From Lactarius indigo (taxonomy: Eukaryota > Basidiomycota > Agaricomycetes > Russulales > Russulaceae): a stretch of 64,000 nucleotides of DNA. The position numbers and the translations under genes are program-made. This document shows positions 1 to 12,575 of the stretch, one piece after another. The stretch's first letter is position 1. Every line of letters starts with the position of its first letter. The notes beneath the pieces are model-generated. The model did no database searches and was not told the DNA's origin. It worked only from the letters and a program-made list of their open reading frames with translations. The stretch spans positions 372,001 through 436,000 of the forward strand of contig JAFKAC010000001.1 of assembly GCA_025766275.1 (NCBI GenBank), given 5' to 3'.

Positions 1-989
1 CGTGGAGGTAAGTGCTTTTATATTGAGCTCGAACAAGATGGGTCACGTCTTTACATACAGGTTAGGCTTCAAGAGAGGCAGAAGGAGCTAAACTTCTTCA
101 ATATTTTCAGCAACTTGGCCCGGCAACGACTTCTGACAGGCACTATTCGGCGCACGTGTTCTAGCTTGCGAAATGCATACTGTGAGATGGTAAGCAAACT
201 CAGCGCATCAACACATCGCCAGGTTTACTGACACAGCTCAAGCTTCGCAATAGTGTCACTGGAAGCAACACTCAAACACTGGACGATTTTGTCTGCAGCG
301 TAGCCAATCGGTTTCTTGCAACCTGGTCTGGACGACACACCCTTGGGCATTCAATGATAGCCCACATCGCTCTGTTGGTAAGCGTTCATTTACGGAGACA
401 CTTAACTATTTCCTGACTTCACTGAGTAGCGTCGATTCGCATTGGAGAACACTCAGCTCTTAGACCGGGACAAGGTAGTAGACGATGATGATAATCAAAC
501 CGGCCAGCCTGAGGGTGACAATAGCAGCCAGAGCGCAGTAGATGGTGACACTAGAGATGGTTCCCGGCCGTCCAGTGCCATGTCCATTGGACCTCCACGT
601 GGCAAGAAACACAAGCGCACAAGCACACCTGGAACACCAACACCACCTCAGCCAAAGGGCCACGATTTTTGGTCTATGGTCGACAAGTGGTTCACCGCCC
701 GCATCCAGCAACTGGGAACACCGTGGACTTCTCCTGGGTGGACAAGGTATGTGCTTATTTATTTTCAGTCCCTGTAACTAACATGGAGTGTTGGCACTGC
801 AGATACATTGATGAGACAATTGAACGCGACCACTCAAGGTTCACGTCTGATGCCAATGTGAACCCATATCTTGACTTCACAAGTGCAGACGGCGAAGGCG
901 ATGCAGATGATGGCACTGCCAGTGGTGGTGTGTCAGGTAATTTGGTCGGGGCGATTGGCAGCATGGCAGGCATTCTCGAGCATGTGTAA
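1..989 (+). CDS. 3' end of an unrecognised multi-exon gene
   Basis: Exons can be joined in one open frame: end of an exon at 1-7, then 61-189, 237-377, 430-746 and 803-989 (stop TAA 987-989), with introns 8-60, 190-236, 378-429 and 747-802. All introns begin GT (three as GTAAG) and end AG. About 258 codons are visible. The first part is basic and helical-looking, the middle is a low-complexity acidic/Ser/Pro linker with a basic KKHKR patch (possible nuclear signal), followed by a Trp-rich segment (DFWSMVDKWF) and an acidic, Gly-rich tail. I do not recognise the family; short proteins with a similar Trp-rich segment seem common in mushrooms, but that is memory only. The 5' part lies outside the window. 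The gene looks intact in what is visible. Confidence 0.6.
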
Positions 990-1725
990 TGGGCCGTATT
1001 TTTTAGTTTTGAATAAGATTTATTCATTCTCGCAAACCTCAATATGTCTGATTAAGCAAGCCTGGTTGAAGTGGTGATTATATTGAGGACGAATGTGGCC
1101 CTGAGACCAGGATTCACGATGACATCGTTGCTGGACAGGGCCCAGCGATCCTGGGGACATGCACTGTGTCAACCGGCAGCAACAATCATGGAAAGTCCTC
1201 AGGTCAGACACCAGGACAAACCTCGGATGTTTAACTCTTGAAACCAGGGTGATTGTCGACACTGCGGCCGGACATGGCCCAGAGATCCTGGGCACATGTA
1301 CCAGTGACGACAACCGAGTGATGACTACATCGAGATCAAGCACCACTCCCAAACGTCCTCAGGTCAGACACCAGGACAACCTCAGGATGCTCCGGCTCTT
1401 GAAACTGGGACGATCGGGTGAGATTGCCGAGGATCCATTGAGTTTTGATGCTAAATGCAACGTCGGAAGTGTGCTCGGCACAATTGTCATTGACTCCCGA
1501 GTAAATTTTGGAACGGCACTCAGGCTTAGTGGCCACTCATACAGGGGCTCGGCTTCGTGATCAACAGAATTCATTTTAATTGGGTACTACGTTTAAGCGA
1601 CAAAAACCATCAAATTTTCTTGTTGAGGACATCCGCCGCTTAGTCGCTTCCCACCTAACCTCAGGACAGTTTCCCGTCCCAGTGGTGTATTTAACCTTTC
1701 ATACACCAATATATTAATATCTGGC
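990..1725. other. intergenic, nothing recognised
   Basis: No convincing coding frame. It contains an imperfect internal repeat: the phrase CCTCAGGTCAGACACCAGGACAA occurs in two slightly different contexts near 1198 and 1356, about 158 bp apart, each preceded by CGA- and ATC-rich text mentioning GGCCCAG/ATCCTGGG. This looks like a decayed tandem duplication of about 150 bp (three diverged units between about 1095 and 1400). Confidence 0.4.
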
Positions 1726-2012
1726 TGATCTATTCTCCAGAAGCCCTATCGCCATATCCCCGATTTCAGAGTCTGCAATCAAGTACCGCTTACTCGTTCT
1801 CGCCTTCGACGTTTCCTGACTCATATCGTTCATCCACTTAAGACAAGCTTGTTTGACACCTTTGGCAAATCTGGACAGCGGTGCGTCTACCGCCTCTCTC
1901 CGCTTCGCCTGGCCTGCTGACACTCTCTGTGCAGAGACACAACCTACCACTACAAACTTGCGCACGTCCTCGCTAGGACCCACCTCCCAGGTGATGGTCG
2001 GATCAAGCGAGG
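1726..2012 (+). pseudogene. eIF3m-like gene remnant, copy 1
   Basis: Short, frame-broken remnant matching the two larger copies at 3310-4075 and 12580-13330. It begins with codons for ESAIKYR followed by LLVLA, as in the start of the middle helical repeats of eIF3 subunit M (a PCI-domain translation initiation factor), and its 3' part (from about 1890) aligns to the shared segment CTCTCTCCGCTTC... that precedes the exon starting at a CAG acceptor. Stops and small deletions interrupt it. It ends just before a minus-strand DUF6535 remnant, giving the same convergent arrangement as copy 2. The alignment to the other copies is seen directly; the eIF3m assignment rests on the better preserved copies. 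Confidence 0.5.
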
Positions 2013-2117
2013 AGCGAGCACGAGGATAGAGGCACACCTGTAGGAAGCATACTATCGAGGACTGGACCAGAGGAAGCCGAAGATGTGAGGTCTAGCGCAT
2101 CGGAAGCGTCGGGGGGT

Positions 2118-3200
2118 CTACATTGTACTGGAGCGCAACGGCACCAGGTGGGGTGGTAGCGGGAAGAGGAGGGCCAGGCATTGTTCTACCTTATGCAACA
2201 ATGTCGTGAGGTAACAAGAGTGCGGAGGCTTGAGGCGGCGGTCGCCCGATGAGCGGGGCGGGGCGGAAGTTATCGAGCATTGAAACATCCGCGAGGCTTT
2301 GGTCAACACGAAGTGAAGCAGGCACGGACGAGGAAGGTGAATCGGGATTGGCAGGGGAGGTAGGGGCTAGAGCAGCGCTGTCGGTTGTGAAGGCAGAGTC
2401 TTCGGGAATGCGAGGTGTCGAATCCACATGATGGCCAGGGGCATTGTACAGTGGATACGAAGTTGGGTCCAGAATCGGGGGATAATCGATAATCAATTGT
2501 GGAGACGGAGAATCGTATTGGTGCAGAACCAGTATCTTGGCGTAGAGTGACGTAAACGTTGCGAATCCGGTCCGAGGACATACGATGCGATCATTTGATC
2601 GTCGTCATTCTGCGCTTTGAAAACGATTTGGTTCCATAATGCGCAGAATTCGTGCTGCAGTCCAGGCGACGTATCCCGTCATTGAATCTGGAGATTGTTT
2701 CGAGAATATTCCTGAACAGACACGACGGCCAGGATGGAACCCGTAAAAGACCGGTGCTGGCGAGTGGCATGAATCAAGACGGCAAGTGACGGGCTTTCAC
2801 CGCGTGCGGCGTAGTCCCTGGAGGACTGGTTCTAGTATGCCCAGTTCACCGGAGGTAAGAATAGACCGAGAGTCGTTGCGCCGTTGTGCCGTCGCAACAA
2901 GTAAGTATGGCTCGTACGACTAGTACCACAGTACTTTGGTTTCCACCTAGGCCATTATCGGCCCAGCCTCTCACAATACGGCCAAATTCGGCAGTACGTA
3001 GTCAATGCTGTTGACATATGATTTTATTGAGGATCCACTGGTATTCGCAAGGGTATTCGTAGGGAATTCTGCCGGAGACATGGCCTTCGCGCAGATGATG
3101 GCTCGCCGTTTGTTTGACTCGGGAAGCAAATCAGACTGCGATCCCTCACTGACGTAAGCGCTCCTCGGTGGCCGCGGTCCAGCTTGCTGCACTGCCTTCG
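2118..3200 (-). pseudogene. DUF6535-type protein gene remnant, copy 1 (C-terminal half)
   Basis: On the minus strand, scattered frames match the intact DUF6535 gene at 16318-18828: around 3080-3150 a segment reading SDLLPES...RRAIICAKAM (intact gene: SDLLPEPIKYRRAIVCAKAI), around 2560 IRNVYVTLRQDT (intact: IRNVYIALHQDT), then PSSYPLY-like and DST-P text and a Pro/Ser-rich tail down to about 2191. Frames change several times and the N-terminal membrane region is absent, so it is a decayed partial copy. It faces the eIF3m-like remnant at 1726-2012. Confidence 0.65.
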
Positions 3201-3309
3201 GTCACTGACTGCCGCCACGTGACACCCCATTTTCCCGTTACTTTTCCTGGTACCACATGAACTCACTCCACAAGAGCTAAGTACTGAGTGCTAAGTAGCA
3301 ACTCGCAAA

Positions 3310-4078
3310 GACGACCACCACAGAGTCTGCAATCAAGAACATCGGCGTTTCCGCTTCGCCACGGTGTCTCCCATCCCTGATTGCACATCCATGAAGCTTG
3401 ACGCGCTTCAAAACGTTCCCACAACAATCTGCTCTCCATCTCATGGTCTATACCGCGCTCCTAGACTTCGCCAGCACAAACAACAAGCTGCACATACTGC
3501 GGATCTCCCATGCCAACGCCAGGAGAGACGGATATCACGTCATCAGAGACGAGCGCTTTATTAGAGCGCCTTGTCGACGTCTTTTTCGAGGCTGGACGAC
3601 CGTACGTCCTCTGCCTCATTCTCCGCTTCATTTTCTGACGCGCTTTGTTCTCTGTGTAGAGACAAGGTCTTTCACTACAAACTCAAGCACATTCACTCGC
3701 TAGGCCCCATATCGCGAGCGGAACAGCTTGTCGAGCTCAACGCAATTGCCACAACCCTGTCCAAAGGGACTATCTTCGACTTTGAAAAGCTGTTCAAGCT
3801 CGATGCGTTCCTCGCTGCGCAAGTTCACCCGCTCTTCGCACTCCTCCATACGTTCTTAAGTGGCGGGACGAACTACCTGCACGCCTGGCCAGCAGCACAC
3901 GTATGCAGACATCACTGGGTAATTCTGCACGTGACCACGACCAAGTGGAGCGCTGGATCTTCGATGGTAAGTAAGCCTTCCATCCGCCCCGCTCCCTACC
4001 AAACCCTTTTCTTCCTCTAGGAGAACGACCTCCGTGCTGATTCCGTCACAAATCAAAAGCTACCCGCACCGGCCCGTT
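3310..4078 (+). pseudogene. eIF3m-like gene remnant, copy 2
   Basis: Best recognisable part is an exon at about 3657-3915, entered through a CTGTGTAG acceptor-like site, encoding HYKLKHIHSLGP and then ELNAIATTLSKGTIFDFEKL and LFALLHTFLSGG. This matches the central region of fungal eIF3 subunit M (pattern AIATALRLPTIFDFDPLFKLDA...LFALLQIFLNGG in the family), which precedes the PCI domain. A further intron is visible at about 3966-4020 (GTAAGT...CTCTAG) in the same place as in copy 3. The PCI domain proper is missing and the product would stop soon after, so this is a truncated paralogue or pseudogene rather than the housekeeping gene. The region 5' of 3400 is frame-broken. Confidence 0.6.
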
Positions 4079-4570
4079 GATTGTTGAGTTCGCGCAGGTG
4101 TTGCGCGAGTAAACTGGTCCGCAAGTTGTATTGCACCGGCCAGCCGTGCCCGGATTTGGTGAGGTAACAGGGATGCAGAGGCTTTCGGTGATTGTCTGAT
4201 GAGCGAGGTGGGAGTTGTCGAGAGTTGGCACGTCCGTGAGACCTTCTACGATATGAAGTGGTGGGGCAAGTACCAACAAGGAAGGTGCATCAGCATTGTC
4301 AAGGGAAGCAGGGACCGGCACGGTGTCGTCGTGTAGGACAGGGCGAATAAAGGATGTGGAGGCAGAGTTCTCATGAAAATGACTAGCGACGTTGGAAACC
4401 GGATATGAGGATGGCTCCCTCAGAATATCATCCTGATCGCCCGTGGATGCGGAGAACCGTGTAGGGGCAGAATTGTCGTTCTGCACATAGATAACGATTT
4501 GATTCCAGAGAGCACAGAACTCGAGTTGTAGTTCAGGTAACGTATCTTGCACATTGAATTTGGAGGCCGT
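4046..4570 (-). pseudogene. DUF6535-type protein gene remnant, copy 2 (C-terminal)
   Basis: A minus-strand frame of 168 codons starts in sequence reading QDTLPELQLEFCALWNQIV, nearly identical to the intact gene's QDTLPELQNEFCALWNQIV, and continues with APTRFSASTGDQDD (intact: APTQFSASTGDLDR), EPSSYPV, a Ser/Pro-rich stretch and an HQT-I-ESL segment (intact: HQTNIERL). The IRNVY segment present in the intact gene is deleted here. Upstream (4570-4720) no homology is seen, so only the C-terminal tail survives. It overlaps the 3' end of the eIF3m-like remnant, repeating the convergent layout of copy 1. Confidence 0.7.
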
Positions 4571-4720
4571 TCTGGTAAGGTAAACGGCGGATCAAGCTCA
4601 AGATGCGGATGCCGCGGCGGAAGTATGGTCACGTGCCGGTGACCGTAACAAGAGCGAGGACGACTGAAGTCAATTCGCGTGATGGCACAAGGGGTATTTA
4701 CGAGTCCACAATACACTTGA

Positions 4721-6123
4721 TCAATTCTGTGGGCTCTTTTAAGCCTTTTTTTACAAGCACAAGTGCACTAATACCAGACGCATTTTCAAAAACGATTCGA
4801 ACAGCTTGGTAAGAACTTCCTTGAGGACTTCGGAAAGTGGCAAGGGCAGTGGTACAGTAATGTCAGTAACTCGGGCACGATACCGGGGCAGATTATGGTC
4901 ACATTTGCCTCTAATTTGGGGCTACTTATAGTCATTCAGACGAAAACGGAAATGCACACGAAGATTTGAGAGGGTAAAGTCAAACGGATGAGGTTCTATG
5001 CTTCCCCTCGGGTCGACATCTATTACTCGCTACAACGCCACTGCATTGCCTGGCACTGGAGATCACTCTCACTCCAAAAACAACATCGACTCCGCCTGCC
5101 GCCAGATGCCATTCTTTCCACCCGCCATGACCTCGACCTCGGCTCCCGTCCCTCTTCTACAAAACAATTCTTGTCTCGCGATGTGTTTCACACCGCATAC
5201 TTACCACCATCGCCAAGCACGCCGAAGCGGACGACGCGGTGCGGGCACTAGAAGGATGGAGATGACAAAGACCCCTGGACGGAACGTCACGTCGACACTA
5301 GACTAGGAAGAGACCAGGCGGCGACGTCACATATCGTGTTACGATTCGTGTAGCCCCCGGTGGTGGGGGGGCCGAGGACGACGAGAGAAAGGGTCTTGAG
5401 GGGAAGGGTGCACATGGTGCGAGGAGCCAGGGATGCTAGCTAATGGTGGTTTGATGGCGGTACGTATTTTTGTGGGTTGTCGAGGCAGGCAAACGGGGCT
5501 GGGGGGGCTGGGGGGATACGCGTTCGCAATAATACAAGTCAGTTATGAGTAGAGGGATGTTGAACCCTTGTTCCGATTTTTTAAATATACTCGTTCGGTG
5601 CATCTAACCCCATCGTTTGGGGAGAGGGGGCTGGTCGTAGGGTGCGCAGGTTTCAACTATAAGTCGTCGTTCGTGGCGGTGCTGGACGCGCTGCTGGGAC
5701 TTGCGCCTGATTTTGGAGCGTGCGGTACACCTTTACCGTGGACAGCGCGTGATCTCTTTAAAATTCGACAGTATATCCTGAGCTGACTGATGCACACAGT
5801 TTGTCCCCGAAACCAAAAATACGCCTACCTGAAGGAGCGTGCGCATTTCTTCCCGTAGGTGCTGGGCGGTCGTAACGTTCATGAAACCGACAATGTATGG
5901 GTCGAATATCTGCGCTTCCTAGGCATCGTAGCGAGTAATAGAATTTGACCGGAGGAGAAGCGTAGGTAGAATTAAATTAATAGAAAACAGGAGACACGAT
6001 TGACACGGACACAGACGCAGAAGGAGGTTTTTTAAAACAAAGAGTAGCAGTACCATGATGGGCCGTGACCTAATCCGTACAAGTACAAATAAGAAAAACG
6101 GATTACCATAGTAGTTCTATCTC
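4721..6123. other. intergenic, nothing recognised
   Basis: Only short overlapping frames are present (for example 4988-5306 and 5568-5786 on the plus strand), without recognisable motifs. It contains G-runs near 5358 and 5500 and an A-rich stretch before 6120 that would be the 3' flank of the NLR gene. Confidence 0.4.
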
Positions 6124-9100
6124 CTAAGGACCAATACAGCTCATCCATCTACTTCCATGAACGAAATTAGAAAGATCTAAGCGGGTTTCGTGTTCGCCAG
6201 CGACCCAAATATTACGCGGCCGATGAAGATTTGCCCTATGCACTGATGGAATCCACAGTAAAAGTTCCCGCTTATCACCACGAATCCATCCGTCGTCGTT
6301 TATTACAGACTTATCCGTAAAGTACACCTGTGTGGTAGTTATCAGGATTTCTGTCGTAGAGCCCAATACACGGATTGACTTATCTCCTGATGAGACGATC
6401 TGCTGGTCATCTAATAAGGATGCCGCAGACATGATGGAATCTGTCTGTCCAGAAAATGGGCGTGTCTCCGTGTCTCCCATCGTGGCGTCCCACACACGAA
6501 TTGTTTGATCTTCCGAGCCTGAGACGATCCGCTGGCCATCCGGTGAGAATCCCACAGACAAGACCGCTCCTGTGTACCCAGAAAATGGACCTGCCACCGT
6601 GTCTCCCGTCGTGGCATTCCACACGCGAATTGTTCGATCGGAAGAGCCCGAGACGATCCGTTGGCCATCCGGTGAGAATCCCACAGACCAGACCTCTCTC
6701 GTGTGTTCAGAAAACGGGCCTGCCACCATGTCTCCCGTCGTAGCGTTCCACACACGAATTGTTTGATCATCCGAGCCTGAGACGATCCGTTGGTCATCCG
6801 GCGAGAATCCTACAGAATTGACCGCTCCCGTGTGCCCAGAAAACGGGCCTGCCACAATGACTCCCGTCGTGGCATTCCACACACGAATTGTTTGATCATC
6901 CGAGCCTGAGACGATCCGCTGGCCATCCGGCGAGAATCCCACAGACATGACCCCTCCCGTATGCCCAGAAAATGGGCCTGCCTCCGTGTCTCCCGTCGCG
7001 GCGTTCCACACACGAATTGTTCGATCGGAAGAGCCTGAGACGATCCGTTGGCCATCCGGTGAGAATCTCACAGAGAAAACTGCTTTCGTGTGCCCAGAAA
7101 ATGGGCCTGCCATCGTGTCTCCCGTCATGGCGTTCCACACACGAATTGTTTCATCGGAAGAGCCTGAGACGATCCGCTGATCATCTGGCGAGAATCCCAC
7201 AGACCAGACCCATCCCGTGTGCCCAAAAAATGGGCCTGCCACCGTGACTCCCGTCGTGGCGTCCCACACATGAATTGTTCTATCTCCCGAGCCTGAGACG
7301 ATCCACTGACCATCCGGCGAGAATCCCACAGAGAAGACCAATTTCACGTGCCCAGAAAATGGGCCTCCCTCCGTGTCTCCTGTCGTGGCGTTCCACACAC
7401 GAATTGTTTGATCATACGAGCCTGACACGATCCGTTGGCCATCCGGTGAGAATCCCACAGACTTGACCCCTCCCGTGTGCCCAGAAAACGGGCCTGCCAT
7501 CGTTTCTCCCGTCGTGGCGTTCCACACACGAACTGTTTCATCATCCGAGCATGAGACGATCCGCTGGCCATCCGGCGAGAATCCCACAGACTTGACCGCT
7601 CCCGTGTGCCCAGAAAATGGGCCTGCCACAATGTCTCCCGTCATGGCATTCCACACACGAATTGTTTGATCATCCGAGCTTGAGACGATCCGCTGGCCAT
7701 CCGGCGAGAATCCCACAGACAAGACCCATCCCATGTGCCCAGAAAATGGGCCTCCCTCCGTGTCTCCCGTCGCGGCGTTCCACACACGAATTGTTCGATC
7801 GGAAGATCCTGAGACGATCCGTTGGCCATCCGGTGAGAATCCCACAGACAAGACCGCTTCCGTGTGCCCATAAAATGGTCCCGCCTCCGTGTCTCCCGTC
7901 ATAGCGTTCCACACACAAATTGTTTGATCATCCGAGCCTGAGACGATCCGCCGGCCATCCGGCGAGAATCCCACAGACTTGACCCCTCCCGTGTGCCCAG
8001 AAAATGGGCCTGCCACAATGTCTCCCGTCGTGGCATTCCACACACGAATTGTTTGATCATCCGAGCTTGAGACGATCCACTGGCCATCCGGCGAAAATTT
8101 TACAGACAAGATCCATCCCATGTGCCCAGAAAATGGGCCTGCCTCCATGTCTCCCGTCGTGGAATTCCATACGCGAATTGTTCGATCGGAAGATCCTGAG
8201 ACGATCCGCTGGCCATCCGGCGAGAGTGCAATGGAATTGACATAACCTCCAACATTTGAAATCACCATCTCCGACGATGGCCAATCAGACAATCGCCCAC
8301 GTTCCATCCGCAGTGTACGAGGAAATGCACTGGAATAACGCATAGAAACAAGCGAATTCGTCGGTGCAAATGGTAAGGCAGAAACATAGACATGTGGTGC
8401 ACTCTTCGCCATTGCCATCCCAAAATACCGCACAAACACAGAGGCGTCGTTGATGAACGACCTCAATCTCTCTAGCTCTGATTGAGGAACCTGCTGTCGC
8501 CAGAGCTATTAGCTGTTCGTCCGCGTCGTCGAATTAACAGTTATACTCACACCTTCACCGGGGGCCAACCATACCCTCAGAGCCAAAAGTGCTGGCGAAG
8601 CAAGACCCACACCACTCATCAAGCTAAGCGCCTCCAGCCAATACAGAAATTTCTCTGCGAAGAAACGTTGAAGTTTGTCGAACAAATCGGCTCCGAAATC
8701 AAGACGTTCTAAATGATCGTCCCAAAATCGACAAGCATACGAAAGGGAAGGTGGCAGGTGTTCGACAATCCGCAACTCAAGGTCTTCGACATCCTTATTG
8801 GCAACGTATGACGATTCGAGATGGCAGATGTTGAATTTGAGGTCACTGAGTGCTAGACTGAGACAAGAATGCGCCAATTGGCGGTGGGCGACACGGAGAT
8901 CGACATAAAAATCGCCGCTTTTCTCTTTATTCGTCACAAAGTCGCGGAATGAGGTATGAAGGGGAACGATCGGAAGCTTATCGTCAGACGAAGTGACGTT
9001 ACTCAGCAGCGAGCCGAGGTGACTAAGTGTTTCAACAACTGAATTGGGAGCGTTGCCGTCGGAGGCGTGTCGTTGCAGTGTGGTCAGGGAGCGAATGGAG

Positions 9101-11667
9101 AGAGGTTCAAAAGCGGCGAGGAGCTGTCCTACCAGGGAGCGAAATAGTGCCTCTTCGTCCTTGAAGTGTGCCTCAAGGACCCCTTTGTATAACTCGTTTA
9201 GCGGGTCTTGTCCACGGTGATCAGCACCCCATATTAAGAGCTGGTCGATTCGCTCCTTTTTCCTACCAACTGACTTGGGCTCTCGGATGTATCCACAGGC
9301 AACCGCAGCCCACTGGAACAAACCCTCTGCTCTTCTTGCCAGCGCCTCGCCATGCTGTTCGAAATCGTCTGAAGCGAGCCTCTTCCGAAAAAAGGCGAGA
9401 ATATCGTAATGCGTTGTAGCCCCCAGCACATCGTCGTTCATGTGTTTGATGACGACTGATTCCGCTTCAAGGAACGCAGGCTCGATGTCGCCCTCCGGCC
9501 GCGAGGTGATGAGTATCCGGAAGTTCGGTGGCAGTTCAGAGAGGTGATTAGCGAGAGATCTGTGTAGCCCATCTTCGCCGGTTGTATCCCCACTCTCGTC
9601 CAAGGCGTCGATAACAACAAGGATCGGCCCGACGACGTGAAGATCCTTGAAAGGTTCCCGAATAAGGCGTTGGAAGAGTGTGCCATAGTCGCGTGTGTCC
9701 AGTCGAAGCGAAGTATTGTCCTTTATGACCCTTCCGAGCGCGGTTTTGAATAATGGATAGCGGTCGGCGAGATTTCGAGCAAGATTCGTGAAGAGATGGT
9801 AAGCCTTTGTCTCGGATTGCTCTTTTCGTACAAAGATAAAGGACGAAGTAAGACGGCCGATTTCGTCGAAGCGACGCGCAATCTCATGTGCGATGGACGA
9901 CTTTCCCGTTCCTGCCTGGCCAAAGAGAACGAGACTACGCTTGGAAGCGGGATCGTTCACCCAATCAACGATGAAGTCGAGAAAGGCCATGCGGGTTCCC
10001 GGAAGACAGCCCTTGTCTGGACTGGAGCGCGAGCCACTCCTATATGGGATTTGTTCTATTTTCGAGTCTAGCACTATGAGGACCATCAGTTTGATAACAC
10101 CTGGGCGTTCACAACTACATACCAACATCTGAAACTTGACTCGACACCCACTCAAGCCTGGCCGAGATGTTTCCCACATCGTTTAGAATTTGGAACGCAG
10201 TCATCTCCGTAGTGATGACGGCGTGATCCAAAAAAGCACTTCGATTCTTGTCAAAGGCGGTGGACAACTCATGAATTTTTTCTTCCACTAGGCCGCTCAT
10301 ACTCTTCACCATCCGCATCGCTGAAGATTGTACGTTTGAATTAGCTAATGAAGTAGGTGAAAAAAACATACAGAATTGTGCGTCTTTGATATACGATTGG
10401 ATGAAGTCACTGCAATTACAGACATCCCGCAACATGCGAGCGAGGATTTCGGCCTGCTTCGAACGAGGCTTAATGGATTTCAGAGTTTCTTCGTGGTTTG
10501 CGAAATCAAACGCATTGTGCATGCTCTCGACTAGTTTTTGGACATTGTTGTCGCGCTGATACTGTTTTGAGAGTTCCTGGAATCCAAATAAACATACCAT
10601 AAATGTTTCCTTCAAATAATAACGTACCTCGGGGATCACCGAAAGTACTTTATGCGCCATCTTTGCAATTGGATGGAGCTGAGTGTGCAAGTCGGCTCAG
10701 TCGAGGATAGTAGGTAGAACGAATGCCACACGCACTTCTGCAACTGGGCTCAGAGTATCCATGACCCACTTGATCTTCCCGACAACCCCTTCCCACATCT
10801 TCGATCGGTCGATCGACTTCTCGACTTCATCGGCGCGATCGAGATCGATCCGAGCCTTCTCGAAAAGGGACGTCTCTCGATCCTGTGGCATAAGAGAGCT
10901 ACTATAAATGTGAATGTGATCTGGTGGAGGTGAAAGATGATCGGGAGCAGATGGTTGATCAGGTTCTACGGAATCTGGGGCAATAGTGGGTTTAGGAACT
11001 TCTTCGGTGGGAGTGTCGTCTCCCTCGGTCGGTATTTTTGGGGGGTCGCTCGGAGAGGTCCCATTCGCTGATATGGTGATCATTAAATCGAGCGTGACTG
11101 GCGGTGTCGATTGTCCAGCTTGTCCGCTGCCATCGTCGAGGGTAACGGAAATGTCTACAAGTGAGATATTTCCTCAGTCGTATCAACGAGAATCTTATGA
11201 CTAATAGACGAACCACTCTCGGATTCGTCGGGAACCACCATCTCATGCGTTCCGATAAGCATACCACTTTGTGTCAACCGCTTCGCATAAAGACACAGAA
11301 TAAGAAGTGAAGATGGCTGTACGAAGCTGATAGGAACCTTCAGCCGAAAAATGGGACTGAAAAGAATAAAGTCCTACAAAGCGTCAAGCCTCTGGTCCCA
11401 CACCGCTGTCTGTCCGTCAATATGAACAGTTTTCGTCTTTTTCTTAGTTTGCTTCTTAGTCTTCGTCGTCGCCCCATAGGCTACAGTGACGAAGAACTCC
11501 CTCTTTCTGCCGAAGGTGGTCTTCACATGGGGAACATTGCGTGCTCGGATAACTATCAAAGAGATTAAAGGCTTATATGAGTTGGGTTTAAGGTACGCAC
11601 TAGTTACCCCTACACTTATTGGCTGGGATTGACCTCCTTGAGATTCGGCAATCTGAGTGCTGCCCAT
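6124..11667 (-). CDS. C2-NACHT-WD40 NLR-like (STAND) protein
   Basis: Predicted 1705-residue STAND protein; fungal relatives act as receptor-like NTPases in non-self recognition and programmed cell death. Start ATG at 11667-11665. Nine exons join in frame; introns (plus coordinates) 11553-11600, 11327-11377, 11155-11213, 10679-10735, 10577-10627, 10321-10371, 10074-10122 and 8491-8550, 48-60 bp each with GT...AG ends. Residues about 18-130 form a C2-like domain (IIRARNVP...VWDQRLDAF). A helical linker follows. The NACHT has Walker A GQAGTGKSS near residue 460 and Walker B VVIDALDES near 556. From about residue 995 there are 14 WD40 repeats of exactly 43 codons (129 bp), nearly identical in DNA, plus a degenerate fifteenth; this fits two seven-bladed propellers. 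No frame break is seen. The exact first intron donor is the least certain (GTGCGT chosen over GTGTAG). Confidence 0.9.
6360..8260 (-). repeat. 129-bp tandem repeats encoding 14 WD40 blades
   Basis: Fourteen in-frame copies of a 43-codon unit (GPFSGHTG-V-SVGFSPDGQRIVSGS-DQTIRVWNATTGD) differ from each other at only a few residues. The changes concentrate in the three or four residues after GH, the residue after SGS, and the last two residues. These are positions lying on the outer binding face in HET-E/HNWD-type WD40 arrays. The last unit (about 6360-6460) is degenerate. Confidence 0.9.
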
Positions 11668-12575
11668 AGACAGTTTTTTGACTGAACATAACTCATAAAG
11701 GAAAGGATTGACTCACCTTCTTCCAGAGGTTCGAGAAGCTGTGGAACCCGAGCTGGGATCAAGGGCGATTGTCGGGTAAGTTACAGATCAAGAGCGATCT
11801 ACTCACGAATTCGGGATAATTTGCCTATGCATTTCTGAGGAAAGTCTTTTGTACGTAGAATATACGGATGATCAGGGTCGAGGGTGGGTAGCTTGGTTCG
11901 AGCGCCGATGCGATAAGCTGATGCTGTTGTTTGCACAAGTTGACAATCTTGCCAGATTCGGCGCCGTTCTCATCGTCTTTGTCTCATCGTGGGTGGCGCC
12001 ACACTGACTCACCTCACCCATCCCGAGTGCCCTTTCGACTCGCCCAAAGCCACGACCTACATCGGGGTGGGGCATATGCTAAAGTAACTTCGGTTCGCTG
12101 CAGAATTCGAAATCATTTTGAGACGCGACACTTTCTGTATTTCTCTCGACTTATGCCAGCGTCGCCTGCAACAGGAAGCGTCACAAATAAATGTTGATGC
12201 GTTGTCTGTAGAAGGTCCCTTTGGTGGCCACGTACGTGTCTGCCAATTGTGCTCTACATCTGATTCAGGTACTGAGCCCGCAGGGTACATCTCGCTACTA
12301 TGTAGACCAGAGTCGGGAGATGTATATTATGTCCAATTTTCTTCGACAGAAGCCCTTGGTCGAAGAGGGTCACACACCCCTATCTGATGGTATTGCGCAG
12401 TAAAGAGTGGTCTTCTCTGTCATATATGGGAATGTCGAGGGGCTAGGCGACGGCACTGATCGCAGTCCGTGCCTTTTTTTCCTTTTCGTTCGACGCTTTC
12501 GTCTCACTACCATCTCGCCACAGAGATCGAAGGAATCTTCGGCCTTTATAACTCAAGTATAAAAAATATGGCCAA
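11668..12575. other. intergenic, nothing recognised
   Basis: The upstream flank of the NLR gene. Short frames on both strands carry no recognisable motifs. A 3' part near 12540-12575 merges with the start of the third eIF3m-like remnant. Confidence 0.35.

Noticed and set aside
6407..8284. Many 60-130 codon frames on both strands across the WD40 region
   Set aside because: They are repeat-driven shadows of the WD40 coding strand; each recurs with the 129-bp period.
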